A program made the translations under genes and the position numbers. From NCBI RefSeq assembly GCF_010120595.1, contig NZ_CP038020.1:248001-312000 (forward strand): DNA of 64,000 nt. Reading direction: 5' to 3'. The DNA is from Streptococcus thermophilus (GTDB taxonomy: Bacteria; Bacillota; Bacilli; Lactobacillales; Streptococcaceae). Of the stretch, positions 1 to 8,064 are shown piece by piece (the first letter of the stretch is position 1; each line of letters opens with the position of its first letter). The notes below the pieces were generated by a model. That model was not told the origin of the DNA. It saw nothing but the letters and a program-made list of their open reading frames with translations, and searched no databases.

Positions 1-1222
1 GTTTTCCTTTCGTCAATGTACCTGTCTTATCAAAAGCAATTGCTTGTAGTCCACCAATTTCTTCTAAGTAAATTCCACCTTTTACAAGAACACCGTTTTT
101 TGCTGAATTACCAATTGCAGAAACGATAGATACTGGAGTGGAAATTACTAGTGAACAAGGACAACCTACAACTAGAAGAGATAACCCTTGATATACCCAT
201 GTATCCCAATCACCTCCAAAAAATAGAGGTGGAACGACTGCAACAAGCAAAGCAATAAGCATAATAATAGGTGTATAATACTTCGCGAACTTATCTACAA
301 ACGCTTGCGCTGGTGCTCGTTCACCTTGTGCTTCTTCAACTAAATGTATAATCTTTGAAATTGTAGTATCTTCTACATGTTTCGTCACCTTTACTTCTAA
401 TAGTCCTTCTTCGTTTAATGTTCCAGCAAAAACTTCATCATCAACTTTCTTTTCAACTGGAATGGATTCTCCAGTAATTGCGGACTGATTAATTGCAGAA
501 TAGCCCTTTATGACAACTCCGTCCATAGCAATTTTTTGCCCAGGTTTTATAATCATAATATCCCCAATTTGAATATCGCTAACCGCAATCATTTGTTCCA
601 CATTATTACGGCGTATCAAAGCTTCTTTGGGAGCAATATCCATTAATGAACGAATCGATTGTCTGGCTTTATCCATGGAATATCGTTCCAAAACTTCACT
701 TAAAGCAAAGAGGATTACGACAATAGAACCTTCTGCCCATTCCCCGATGATGGAAGCACCAATAATAGCAATAGTCATTAGTGACTCCATTGTAAAATCT
801 AATTTTAATAAATTGGATATACCTTCTTTAAATAAGCTAAAACCTCCAATAATTATTGCGACAACATACAGAGCAATTGTAATCGTTGAATCTTCTCCAC
901 TAATATTTTGAGAAATAAAGGCTAACAAAATGAAGACTACTGATACAACTAAATGCCAATTCTTTTTTAGAAAGGATTCTTTCTTTAATGGTGTGTTGGA
1001 ATAATCTTTTTCAGGAGAGATTTTTAAATTTTCAAATGCTCCAGCCTTTTCTATTTGACTAATAGAAGTTTCTCCATAAACTGTAATCTTGCCTGCTCCA
1101 AAGTTTACCTTTGCGTCAGTAACTCCGCTAATATTTTTTACATTTTTTTCAAACTTTCCTGCACAATTTGTACAAGATAACCCATCTACACGGTAAGTTG
1201 TTTGTTTACTTGCTTTACTCAT
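1..1222 (-). CDS. cadA: Cadmium/zinc-translocating P1B-type ATPase CadA, 3' part beyond the window edge
   Basis: The reading frame starts at 1222 on the minus strand behind a GGAGGAG ribosome site and is still open at base 1, so about 407 N-terminal residues are visible. It begins with a heavy-metal-associated domain carrying CTNC (C17, C20), followed by membrane segments, a TGES actuator motif, the transport motif CPC, and the phosphorylation motif DKTGT with D398. This is the standard order for a Cd/Zn/Pb efflux pump in the cytoplasmic membrane. The nucleotide-binding domain lies outside the window. Expression is probably controlled by CadC: two copies of a CadC-type operator lie directly upstream, one over the -35 box. 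The cadC gene is 900 bp further upstream in the same direction, with lspA between them on the other strand, so this is not the usual cadCA operon. Confidence 0.93.
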   Translation of the reverse strand, partial: MSKASKQTTYRVDGLSCTNCAGKFEKNVKNISGVTDAKVNFGAGKITVYGETSISQIEKAGAFENLKISPEKDYSNTPLKKESFLKKNWHLVVSVVFILLAFISQNISGEDSTITIALYVVAIIIGGFSLFKEGISNLLKLDFTMESLMTIAIIGASIIGEWAEGSIVVILFALSEVLERYSMDKARQSIRSLMDIAPKEALIRRNNVEQMIAVSDIQIGDIMIIKPGQKIAMDGVVIKGYSAINQSAITGESIPVEKKVDDEVFAGTLNEEGLLEVKVTKHVEDTTISKIIHLVEEAQGERAPAQAFVDKFAKYYTPIIMLIALLVAVVPPLFFGGDWDTWVYQGLSLLVVGCPCSLVISTPVSIVSAIGNSAKNGVLVKGGIYLEEIGGLQAIAFDKTGTLTKGK

Positions 1223-1240
1223 AAAGCTCCTCCTTTTTCA

Positions 1241-1321
1241 ATAACATTCAAGTGTTTGTTTGAATATTTACAAATATATAATAACAGATTAAAGAATAAC
1301 ATTCAAGTGTTTGTTTGAATA
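1241..1321 (-). promoter_or_regulatory. cadA promoter with two CadC-type operators
   Basis: An identical 26-bp sequence occurs twice in direct orientation, at 1241-1266 and 1296-1321. Each has the imperfect dyad ATTCAAGTGT/TTGTTTGAAT seen in CadC/ArsR-family operators. Between them on the minus strand is a sigma-A promoter: -35 TTGAAT lying in the distal operator, 17 bp, then -10 TATTAT. Repressor bound to both copies would cover the -35 and the transcript start. The match to CadC operators is from knowledge of the family; the repeats themselves are seen directly. Confidence 0.75.
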
Positions 1322-1391
1322 AATTTTAAAAAAGTTTATAGCTAGAAAATCTTGTCTAATATTTAAAATTTAGAATAAAAAAAATATATGC

Positions 1392-1419
1392 TTGTATTAA
1401 TCTAAGCAAATGTTATAAT
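1392..1419 (+). promoter_or_regulatory. Promoter of cassette lspA
   Basis: TTGTAT (1392-1397), a 16-bp spacer and TATAAT (1414-1419) with an upstream TG making an extended -10. An AAAGGAGG ribosome site and the lspA start at 1443 follow. No CadC-like operator overlaps it, so lspA may be expressed constitutively. Confidence 0.6.
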
Positions 1420-1442
1420 AGCAACCAAAAAGGAGGTTTTTA

Positions 1443-1952
1443 ATGAAGATTTTAAATGGAAAGATTATTTCTAAACAAAATTTACTTTTACTGGGAATTA
1501 TGATAAGTGCCGTTTTAATTGACCAACTATCAAAAATCTGGCTAACTTCAACCTTACAAATAGGAGAATCAATAGAACTTATTCCATCTTTTTTCAAGAT
1601 AACATATGCTCAAAATACAGGTGCAGCATGGAGTGTTTTAGAGGGGCATATGACGTTCTTTTATGTAGTGACTATAATTGCATTGATACTATTAGGGTGG
1701 TATTTTAAAAATCTTAAAGATTACCAAATTGTTCAAAAAATAGGAGTAATACTAATGATTGCTGGAACGTTAGGTAACTTTATTGATCGTTTATTATTTC
1801 AATTTGTACGTGATTCTTTGGATTTTCGTATTTTAGATTACAACTTTCCTATTTTTAACATCGCTGACATTTTACTAGTTAGCGGAGTTTTTTTACTCAT
1901 TATCGATGAAACAATAAAAACTTTTAATATCCGTTCTAAATTAAAGAAGTAA
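1443..1952 (+). CDS. lspA: Lipoprotein signal peptidase (signal peptidase II), metal-resistance cassette paralogue
   Basis: The 169-aa product has the four hydrophobic segments of LspA, the conserved NTGAAW block near residue 58, and the two catalytic aspartates in GNFID (D115) and FNIAD (D142). LspA cleaves prolipoprotein signal peptides at the lipobox cysteine in the membrane. Extra lspA genes often travel with cadA/cadC resistance cassettes in Gram-positive mobile elements, which fits the position between cadA and cadC and makes this more likely an accessory copy than the chromosomal housekeeping one. It is transcribed opposite to both neighbours from its own promoter. The role in metal resistance is not established. 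Confidence 0.9.
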   Translation: MKILNGKIISKQNLLLLGIMISAVLIDQLSKIWLTSTLQIGESIELIPSFFKITYAQNTGAAWSVLEGHMTFFYVVTIIALILLGWYFKNLKDYQIVQKIGVILMIAGTLGNFIDRLLFQFVRDSLDFRILDYNFPIFNIADILLVSGVFLLIIDETIKTFNIRSKLKK

Positions 1953-1997
1953 TATCATCTTAAGGCTTAAGATTTATTTATGCCTAAATTAACAGAA

Positions 1998-2063
1998 AAA
2001 ACCTCTCTTAAATTTTTAAACTAGGACTAACATCAGTTTGCTTAAAATATAAAGAGAGGTTTT
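1998..2063. terminator. Long-loop inverted repeat between lspA and cadC
   Basis: AAAACCTCTCTT (1998-2009) pairs perfectly with AAGAGAGGTTTT (2052-2063) around a 42-nt loop. A and T runs on either side would let it work in both directions for the convergent lspA and cadC transcripts. The long loop makes terminator efficiency uncertain. Confidence 0.45.
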
Positions 2064-2122
2064 AATTTAGTATGAATTTTTTGAAATGCAGGAAAGTTAT
2101 TGATGTATTTATCCTAAATTTT

Positions 2123-2458
2123 TCATAGTACAATATCCTTGATTAATCTCTCCACTAAGGAGTTATTTAATGAATAATAGACCATCTTCCCGACCTTTTT
2201 ATTTTGAACTACTCCCGCTTTGCTCAATATTTTTAGGTGATGAGAAGTAGTTGCTACTGTTGAATTTACGATAATTGAAATATCACAAACACATAATTCT
2301 TTTTCTAAAGTTAAAGCATAAGCGATAGTTATTCTTGTTTCTTCAGATAGTGCTTTAAAAATTTGACTAATATTGTTTAATTTTTTATCGACTAATGATG
2401 TTTGAATCTTTTGAACCTTTTCTTCATCAAAACAAGTTTTTTCACAAATATCTTTCAT
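2123..2458 (-). CDS. cadC: CadC, ArsR/SmtB-family metal-sensing repressor
   Basis: The 111-aa protein has an ArsR-type winged helix with the metal motif ELCVCD (C56, C58) in the alpha-3 region, plus N-terminal C5 and C9. These are the four thiolates of the Cd/Pb site of CadC. Metal binding releases the repressor from DNA. A near-perfect palindrome of the expected operator type lies just upstream of its own gene (2488-2507), so it is probably autoregulated and also controls cadA. A ribosome site AAAGGAG precedes the start. It is separated from cadA by lspA, an unusual arrangement. Confidence 0.92.
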   Translation of the reverse strand: MKDICEKTCFDEEKVQKIQTSLVDKKLNNISQIFKALSEETRITIAYALTLEKELCVCDISIIVNSTVATTSHHLKILSKAGVVQNKKVGKMVYYSLNNSLVERLIKDIVL

Positions 2459-2487
2459 GTTTCGATACGCTCCTTTTCACAAATTAC

Positions 2488-2507
2488 ATTCAAACATATA
2501 TTTGAAT
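2488..2507 (-). promoter_or_regulatory. CadC-type operator upstream of cadC
   Basis: ATTCAAACATATATTTGAAT is a near-perfect 10+10 palindrome that differs at one base pair from symmetry. It shares the ATTCAA...TTGAAT arms of the two cadA operators, which suggests autoregulation. Confidence 0.65.
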
Positions 2508-2629
2508 ATAATCTAATGATATCATGCTTTTAATGATTGTTCAATTTATTTTTGCTTTTTCCAGTAATTAGAAATACAAAAGAACATAACCTAGTCAAGC
2601 ATTTTTGTAACACTAGTGTATAAAATTTC

Positions 2630-3424
2630 TTACGCTGCACGACATCGTGCAGCATAAGGTGTAAGTCCACCGTTTGCACGATGTGGTCTTACGTGATTAT
2701 ATTTCCCATAAACGAATTCATAGAGCTTTTGGTCAAGAATGTCATTTGAATCAAACTTGTAGAGATAATAGAATTCGTGTTTGAGCGTATTGTAGAATCT
2801 TTCCATAACGGCATTGTCATATGGACAGCCTGCTTTGCTCATACTTTGTTGGACATAGTTTTTATCACAAAATTTATTGAATTCTTTTGCGGTAAATTGA
2901 CGCCCTTGATCAGAATGCAGGATAATTCCTTTTGCTGGTTTTCGACGTTCTAGTGCGATTTTCAAGGTTTCCTTTGCCAATTCAGTTTCGATATGACTGC
3001 TGTTTAATGATGCAACCACTTCACGACCGCAAAGGTCTATAATCGTGCAATTGTAACGCATTGTTCCATCTGGACGAGTTAAATATGTAAAATCAGTACA
3101 CCATATTTTATTGGGTTCTTTTACATCAAATTCCCTATTCAGAAGGTTTGGAAAGATTTTATTGGCAGTTCCTTTTACATAGTTTGGTTTCTTTCGACGG
3201 GTGATGGAACGTAAGCCCAATTCATTCATAAAATGATGTATTGTCAGATCTGAACGAATGCTTCCGATACCCTTAAGATAATCGTTCATCATTCGGTATC
3301 CAGGAACTCCATTTTCGCGGTGGTAGATTTCAACAATTTTACGTTGAATCTCTGCCTTTTCCTGACGATAAGCATGTTTTTTGTTTTTAAGATAATTATA
3401 GTAAGCATTTGGACAGATGTTCAT
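2630..3424 (-). pseudogene. IS3 transposase OrfB (DDE domain)
   Basis: About 264 residues of an rve-type integrase core are open, with the HTH_21 region followed by WCTDFTY (first Asp), HSDQGRQF (second Asp) and the NAVMERF glutamate, the DDE triad. The frame continues upstream of the first ATG into residues such as RLAQYQF and FGVRWLLRR, which are normally fused to OrfA by -1 frameshifting. Here an apparent one-base loss near 3498 separates that stretch from the expected joining sequence, so I think full-length transposase is not made. Confidence 0.8.
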
Positions 3425-3525
3425 TCTTCTAAGAAGCCATCTGACCCCAAATGTCTGTTGATATTTCTGGATGAACTGGTACTGAGCTAATCGATTTCCT
3501 TCGCAAAGAATGCTGCCGCTTTTTT

Positions 3526-3774
3526 TTAAAAATCATTTTCCTTTTTGAGTTCTTCAATTTCTTTGCGTAGCTTTTTTGCAACTTCGTATGAATCAGATTC
3601 TTCCCGTTTTGTTGGGCTGTTATCGCATTCTTTGCGGTATTGCTGTAACCAGTATGTCAGCGTGCCTTGTCCAAGATTATATTCTTCGGTCAGGCTTTTC
3701 TTGGTTCGTCCCTCTTCCAGATAGAGGCGAAGAACCTTTTGTTTGAACTCAGGCTCGTAACGATTATTTGTCAT
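3526..3774 (-). CDS. IS3 transposase OrfA (HTH_Tnp_1)
   Basis: The 82-aa protein begins with the transposase helix-turn-helix (EFKQKVLRLYLEEG, then LGQGTLTYWLQQY) and ends in a leucine-zipper-like KLRKEIEELKKEN segment. This is the usual DNA-binding half of IS3 elements, encoded upstream of OrfB. The stop codon lies inside the T5A8 run that would be the slip site. Whether frameshifting still occurs is doubtful. Confidence 0.75.
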   Translation of the reverse strand: MTNNRYEPEFKQKVLRLYLEEGRTKKSLTEEYNLGQGTLTYWLQQYRKECDNSPTKREESDSYEVAKKLRKEIEELKKENDF

Positions 3775-3836
3775 TGTAACATCTCCTTGGATTATGTATG
3801 TATTTTACCAAACTATACACAGGTGTTACAACTTAA

Positions 3837-5093
3837 TTATATCAGGTCATTTGAACCTTTAAATGTATATAAAATTGCCACAAAAACTAATGACATATAT
3901 ACTACTGCAATATAACTATACGGTAAGTAAATCACTAAGGTAGAAAATAGTAACCTTGATACAATATCTCCTATTTGGAAATATGTCACCATCCCTCCAA
4001 ATATTGTAGCTAACTTCGTCTCATCAATATTGTTAAATATGATAGTCCCCAGTTTAGGATTTAATGCACTAACTAATACACTTGAAAGAAATGATGATAA
4101 TATAATTAAATAAATATTTTGAAAGTAAAAAGCAACAAATGAAAGAAAAACAGTGGTCAAATTCATTTTTAACAAGGTGCCTATGGAAAAGGTTTTAAAT
4201 TTTTTACTAATCAGAATTAAAGTGCCCCCAAGTATTCCTCCTGAAACAGTGCTAATGCCCAAAAGTGAGATCGTAGTCGCAGAATTAATAATTGTCAAAT
4301 TAGATCCTTTAGAAAGATTAACAACAACTAATGGCGTGAGAATTGCCAAACTCCCATTAAGAATTGGTATAACAAGTAAAGTAGCCTTCATGTTACCGAT
4401 ACTAAATAGATGATTAATTGAGAGCTTTAAATTTGAAACAACCTCAGAAAACGAAGATTTAAAATCAAATTTTGATATCTTACTGGTCGAGTTCATCTCC
4501 TCATAATAATCATTAATCTGATTTTTGATAACTAACATAATTAACAGGCTAATAGCAAAAGTTAGAGAATTTATAAAAGCTAAGTGAGAGAAACTTAGAA
4601 TAGTGATTAAAAACGCCCCAAATGCTTGATTTACAATATTCATCGTAGAAACAACTGTCTGCCTAAACGCCATAGTTTCTTCTCTTTCTGACTTTTTCAC
4701 TATTCGATTAGAAATTGGATAGAAAAGACCATTTTCAAATTGTCCCAATGTATCTGCAATAAGGTTAACTATACTAGCAAATATGACTACTATAATAGAT
4801 GGCTTAAAATTCATAACCACAGCAACCAATAAATATAGAACCACCCGTAGCCATAACGTTTTAATAATCATCTCCACTTTATTAAGCGTTCTATCTGCAA
4901 TGATACCAAAAAATATTGTAAATAAGATAGGTATAGTCTCAGATATATTTACGATTGAAATGGCTAAATTACTGTCCTTAATCTCCGTAACATAGGTCAT
5001 GAGAGCTATAAAATATAATGTATCTCCAAAATTTGATATTAAATCTGAAATCAGAACTTTCAGATATAGTTTATTTTTTAAAATTTTTCTCAT
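3837..5093 (-). CDS. MFS transporter next to a LanC-like fragment
   Basis: The 418-aa product has about 12 hydrophobic segments and the layout of the MFS_3/macrolide-efflux-like branch of the major facilitator superfamily, including an early SDLISNFGDTLYFIALMTYV segment. It starts 29 bp after the stop of the LanC-like fragment in the same direction, so the two look like one transcript. In that context it may have exported a modified peptide or given self-protection, but the substrate is unknown. The IS3 right end lies 6 bp beyond its stop, and the length is normal for the family, so the gene may be intact although orphaned. Low GC content suggests transfer. Confidence 0.75.
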   Translation of the reverse strand: MRKILKNKLYLKVLISDLISNFGDTLYFIALMTYVTEIKDSNLAISIVNISETIPILFTIFFGIIADRTLNKVEMIIKTLWLRVVLYLLVAVVMNFKPSIIVVIFASIVNLIADTLGQFENGLFYPISNRIVKKSEREETMAFRQTVVSTMNIVNQAFGAFLITILSFSHLAFINSLTFAISLLIMLVIKNQINDYYEEMNSTSKISKFDFKSSFSEVVSNLKLSINHLFSIGNMKATLLVIPILNGSLAILTPLVVVNLSKGSNLTIINSATTISLLGISTVSGGILGGTLILISKKFKTFSIGTLLKMNLTTVFLSFVAFYFQNIYLIILSSFLSSVLVSALNPKLGTIIFNNIDETKLATIFGGMVTYFQIGDIVSRLLFSTLVIYLPYSYIAVVYMSLVFVAILYTFKGSNDLI

Positions 5094-5122
5094 ATGTCTC
5101 CATTAGCATATACTTTACAACT

Positions 5123-5419
5123 TCACTGCATAAAAAACATTCTATCCAATGGGGAGGAAGCCCCAGTCTTTTGTGCCATTAGAGCTAGAACTATCCCTGA
5201 AACACCTTTTAGCAATCCAAAATCAATATAATCAATAACTTTATCAAAGTTTACACCTCTAAAATATACGTCACTCTCCACAAATATGTACTCAGAATTA
5301 GAAGCTGCTCTTACAATTTCTCTAAATAAATTATCAGAAATAGTTTTAAACTGTATCTTTCCTGTATCTAAATACATCAAATTGAACAAAAGCATTACTC
5401 CAGACCGTCCATAGCATAT
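5123..5419 (-). pseudogene. C-terminal remnant of a LanC-like lanthipeptide cyclase or LanM C-domain
   Basis: The open stretch encodes about 98 residues. It begins ICYGRSGV, matching the CYG zinc-ligand motif of LanC cyclases, and ends with GLLKGVSGI followed by SPLDRMFF, matching the Gly-rich C-terminal block of the same fold. LanC domains hold a catalytic zinc and close lanthionine rings by adding Cys to dehydroamino acids. An in-frame stop (5420-5422) cuts the frame just before CYG, and the rest of the gene, any precursor peptide and any dehydratase are absent. I take this as the stump of a lost lanthipeptide locus whose exporter gene survives downstream. A stand-alone LanC and the C-terminus of a class II LanM cannot be told apart from this fragment. 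Confidence 0.6.
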
Positions 5420-5445
5420 TTATTTTAGTTTTCGCTAAGTAAGAC

Positions 5446-5538
5446 TAATTTTTGAGTAGAGATTATCATGAAAAAGAGATATCCTATGCTTTAGAAGGAA
5501 TTGTATCTGAGTCGTTAAAAGAGCGATTACCTTTGTAA
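5446..5538 (+). other. Short coding-like remnant, family not recognised
   Basis: On the plus strand a frame ending at 5538 reads SRDYHEKEISYALEGIVSE then SLKERLPL before the stop. There is no ribosome site or good start codon, and stops lie just upstream. Its composition looks like the C-terminus of a real protein rather than random sequence, so it may be debris of a gene cut by rearrangement. The rest of 5420-5607 shows nothing I can assign. Confidence 0.25.
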
Positions 5539-5607
5539 ATTTGTTTCCATGGATTTTTCATAAAAGAGCCTCTTATTATTTCTTTATGTATATTATATAA
5601 TATTTAA

Positions 5608-6822
5608 GGGCACCTCTAAAAACTCCTCAAAAAACCTATAAAATGAGATAATAGAAATACAAGTATAAAACTCGATAAACGAGGTTAAACACGATGCATT
5701 TATTTACTGATGATGAAAAAATCTTGTCAAAACTCACTGAAAAAGGTAATCCATTGGAACGTCTAGACGCTGTCATGGATTGGCAACTCTTTCTCCCCTT
5801 GTTATCAGAATTGTTTTCTCGCAAGAATAAAGTTATTGGTCGTGGAGGTCGTCCTCACCTTGATTACCTCATGATGTTCAAAGTCCTTTTACTTCAACGA
5901 TTACATAACTTGTCTGACGATGCTATGGAATATCAATTGCTTGATCGCTTATCCTTTCGTCGTTTCGTTGGTTGCCACGAAGATAATGTCCCAGATTCAA
6001 AAACTATCTGGCTTTATCGAGATCGCTTGACTCAATCAGGTCGCGAAAAGGAATTATTCGACTTGTTCTATACTCAACTCTCGGACGAAGGTTTGATTGC
6101 CCACACAGGTCAAATAGTTGATGCTTCATTTGTGGAATGTCCTAAGCAACGCAATTCCCGTGAGGAAAACGAGAAAATCAAAGCGCATGAAACTGTAGAA
6201 GGTTGGAACAAAGCCAAACGATGCCAAAAAGATATCGATGGGAGCTGGACTCAAAAAGGGGGTGTTCGTTACTTTGGCTATAAAAATCACGTCTGTGTTG
6301 ATAGAAAATCAAAGCTAATCAAAGATTATGGCGTCACAACAGCTAGTATACATGACTCCAATGTTCTAGCTTCTCTTTGTGATGCCAACGAACCTGTATT
6401 TGATGATAGTGCCTATGTGGGGAAAAGTGTTCCTGACAACTGCCAACACCATACCGTCCGTCGTGCTTTCCGAAATAAACCATTGACCGATACTGACAAG
6501 AACATTAACCGTCATATTGCCAAAGTCCGTTGTCGAGTTGAGCATGTTTTTGGTTTTATTGAAAATAGCATGAAGGGAAGTACCTTTAGAGGGATTGGAA
6601 TGGATAGGGCAAAGACAAATGTGACCTTAACCAACCTCCTCTATAACATCTTTCGATTTGAACAGATTAAACGACTAGGGTTGAAATCATGGGCTTAGTG
6701 CGCCCAAAAATTGGGAAATAGCCTTGAGTAAGACTCACAAACAAAAATTTACAAGAAATAAACTGTAGATTAAAGATAAATTTGACGCTCTAGATGCTCT
6801 ACTGGTGTTTTTAGAGGTTCCC
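5608..6822 (+). mobile_element. IS5-family insertion sequence (IS1194-like?)
   Basis: Terminal inverted repeats GGGCACCTCTAAAAACTCC (left, 5608) and GGGAACCTCTAAAAACACC (reading inward from 6822) bound a single intact transposase gene. Length 1215 bp is normal for IS5 elements. The flanks show no convincing direct duplication. The element abuts the cut end of an ISS1 fragment exactly at 6823. Confidence 0.85.
5694..6698 (+). CDS. IS5-family DDE transposase
   Basis: The 334-aa protein has the DUF772/InsH N-terminal region (GRGGRPHLDYLMMFKVLLLQ) and a DDE_Tnp_1 core. The core contains QIVDASFVECPKQRN (first Asp), FDDSAYVGKSV (second Asp) and RVEHVFGFIENSMKG with the catalytic Glu. A GAGG ribosome site precedes the ATG at 5694. 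It is one of the few transposase genes in this window with no visible frameshift or nonsense codon, so the element could be active. Confidence 0.88.
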   Translation: MHLFTDDEKILSKLTEKGNPLERLDAVMDWQLFLPLLSELFSRKNKVIGRGGRPHLDYLMMFKVLLLQRLHNLSDDAMEYQLLDRLSFRRFVGCHEDNVPDSKTIWLYRDRLTQSGREKELFDLFYTQLSDEGLIAHTGQIVDASFVECPKQRNSREENEKIKAHETVEGWNKAKRCQKDIDGSWTQKGGVRYFGYKNHVCVDRKSKLIKDYGVTTASIHDSNVLASLCDANEPVFDDSAYVGKSVPDNCQHHTVRRAFRNKPLTDTDKNINRHIAKVRCRVEHVFGFIENSMKGSTFRGIGMDRAKTNVTLTNLLYNIFRFEQIKRLGLKSWA

Positions 6823-6945
6823 ATTTATTCCACGATCATATAACAATTCCTGAACTTCACGATAGCTTAGATTGTAACGCAGGTAGTAACCAACAGCGAC
6901 AATAATGACGTCTTTTTTGAATTGTTTGCCTTTAAAATGATTCAT
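6823..6945 (-). pseudogene. Truncated ISS1/IS6-family transposase
   Basis: The frame reads MNHFKGKQFKKDVIIVAVGY then YLRYNLSYREVQELLYDRGI, the well-conserved N-terminus of ISS1 transposases. The HTH that binds the ends is partly present; the DDE catalytic domain is missing because the gene is cut at the IS5 boundary. Confidence 0.85.
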
Positions 6946-7018
6946 TACTCTGTCCTCTCTGTCTTTTTTCTCAATTTTACACTAAAATAAATTTTTTGGA
7001 AGACTTTGCAACAGAACC
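6823..7018 (-). mobile_element. ISS1 (IS6-family) left-end fragment
   Basis: Reading on the minus strand, the fragment begins with the ISS1 terminal repeat GGTTCTGTTGCAAAGTCTTC at 7018. It contains the start of the transposase at 6945 and stops at codon 41, where the IS5 element begins. Only about a quarter of a normal 800-bp ISS1 remains. Confidence 0.85.
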
Positions 7019-7174
7019 CTCGAAATCAACCACTTTTTCTAACCGCTCAAGAGGGTCTCCTTTTAAACTTAATTTTTCAAGATAGTCGCTATCTCCAAAT
7101 AAATTCATCTTCAATACCTCGTTAGCTTATTTTTAATCTATTATACCTCTTTTCATACGTTTTTAGAGGTGCCC
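7019..7174 (-). mobile_element. 5' remnant of a second IS5-family element
   Basis: The inverted repeat GGGCACCTCTAAAAACG reads inward from 7174, nearly identical to the ends of the 5608-6822 element. A transposase start at 7108 encodes MNLFGDSDYLEKLSLKGDPL then ERLEKVVDFE, an IS5-family N-terminus different from the intact copy. It is cut at the ISS1 end at 7018/7019. The order of events inferred is: this IS5 element first, ISS1 into it, then loss of the far side next to the intact IS5 copy. Confidence 0.75.
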
Positions 7175-7406
7175 TTATGAATAATATTCTTAACAAAGAG
7201 AGTAAATTTTTCCGAAAAATAGATATTTTCTGGAAAGAAATATCAAAGTCCATTGAAAGAGACTTTTTTGAAATAGTCCGTTTTTACGGAAACTATCTGT
7301 TCAACAAAAAGAAGCAGCCATGTTAAACATTAACTGCCTCAAGGAGATTATGAAAAAGAAAAATTTAGGATTGTTTATAGTATATAGGTGTGACCTTAAA
7401 TTCAGC
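7175..7406. other. Intergenic stretch with no recognised gene
   Basis: AT-rich sequence between the IS5 remnant and the DUF5960-like gene. It includes a small dyad around TTAACATGGC...AACATTAACTGC (about 7313-7337). I see no convincing gene, tRNA or promoter in it. Confidence 0.3.
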
Positions 7407-7709
7407 TTAACTGACTTTCAAATTTGTTCTTTGCCCAATATATCTAAAAGTCCTGACGTTCTTATTATCAGACACCAAAGTTACCTGAAACTGGAAATAG
7501 TGATCTCGTCCATCGACTGACTTTTCCTTGTTGAGTTTGAAATAATTCCGATGAGATAATGCCATAGAAAGCAGAATATCATCAATGATAAAGGTCAACG
7601 GTGTACCATCTGCTGAGTAACGGTAAAAATCTTCTTCAAACTTGATATAACTCTCTGAAAAATAGTCTATCTGTAACTTATCTTTGTAAAGTTCTTTCCT
7701 ATTCATCAT
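7407..7709 (-). CDS. DUF5960-like small protein of the UmuC operon
   Basis: A 100-aa soluble protein with charged N-terminus and a YFQFQVTLVSD beta segment. It overlaps the start of nothing else and begins 11 bp inside the 3' end of the YolD-like gene, so the two are translationally coupled. Small proteins of this type follow YolD-like and UmuC-like genes in streptococcal integrative elements; their function is not known. The frame looks intact although the umuC gene at the head of the operon is broken. Confidence 0.6.
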   Translation of the reverse strand: MMNRKELYKDKLQIDYFSESYIKFEEDFYRYSADGTPLTFIIDDILLSMALSHRNYFKLNKEKSVDGRDHYFQFQVTLVSDNKNVRTFRYIGQRTNLKVS

Positions 7710-8064
7710 CTACTCCTCCTTCTACTAGGTGAATGGCTAAAACGTTTTTAACCTCTATAAGATGAAACTTATCTGCTGATTTAACCACGATTTTTTCTTT
7801 TGATACCTCTGTCACCTGTCCTTGATAGGTGGCTTTTTGATTGCCTTCTTTGACGATAAATTGCCCTGATAGTTGCCCTGAATAGATTTGTGAGATAAGG
7901 GTCAGCTTATCCAGTAAGCTAAGTTCTTCTGAAAAGATTATCTTATGCTTTTCCTCATCTAGTGATGTGGTGTGTTCCGATAAGAAAAAGCCCATCCATT
8001 TCATCATGCCACGGTCTTGATGGTCTCTAGCAGATTGAAAAGGTAAATAACTTCTATCTATCAT
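7699..8064 (-). CDS. YolD-like family protein
   Basis: The 121-aa product starts MIDRSYLPFQSARDHQDRGM and continues MGFFLSEHTTSL, the signature of the YolD-like family, which is usually encoded next to Y-family polymerases (compare yolD/uvrX of Bacillus prophages). Its start codon overlaps the last base of the umuC-like gene, and its 3' end overlaps the next gene by 11 bp. A role in damage tolerance with the polymerase is inferred from context only. Its own promoter is not apparent, so expression may have been lost or now depends on the IS. Confidence 0.7.
   Translation of the reverse strand: MIDRSYLPFQSARDHQDRGMMKWMGFFLSEHTTSLDEEKHKIIFSEELSLLDKLTLISQIYSGQLSGQFIVKEGNQKATYQGQVTEVSKEKIVVKSADKFHLIEVKNVLAIHLVEGGVDDE

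Larger units (their letters stand above)
2606..3830 (-). mobile_element. IS3-family (IS150-group-like) insertion sequence, decayed
   Basis: The terminal repeats are TGTAACACTAGTGTAT at 2606 and, on the other strand, TGTAACACCTGTGTAT ending at 3830. Between them lie an OrfA-type and an OrfB-type frame in the usual order. No 3-4 bp target duplication is visible at the ends. The right end lies 6 bp beyond the stop codon of the MFS transporter gene. Confidence 0.85.
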
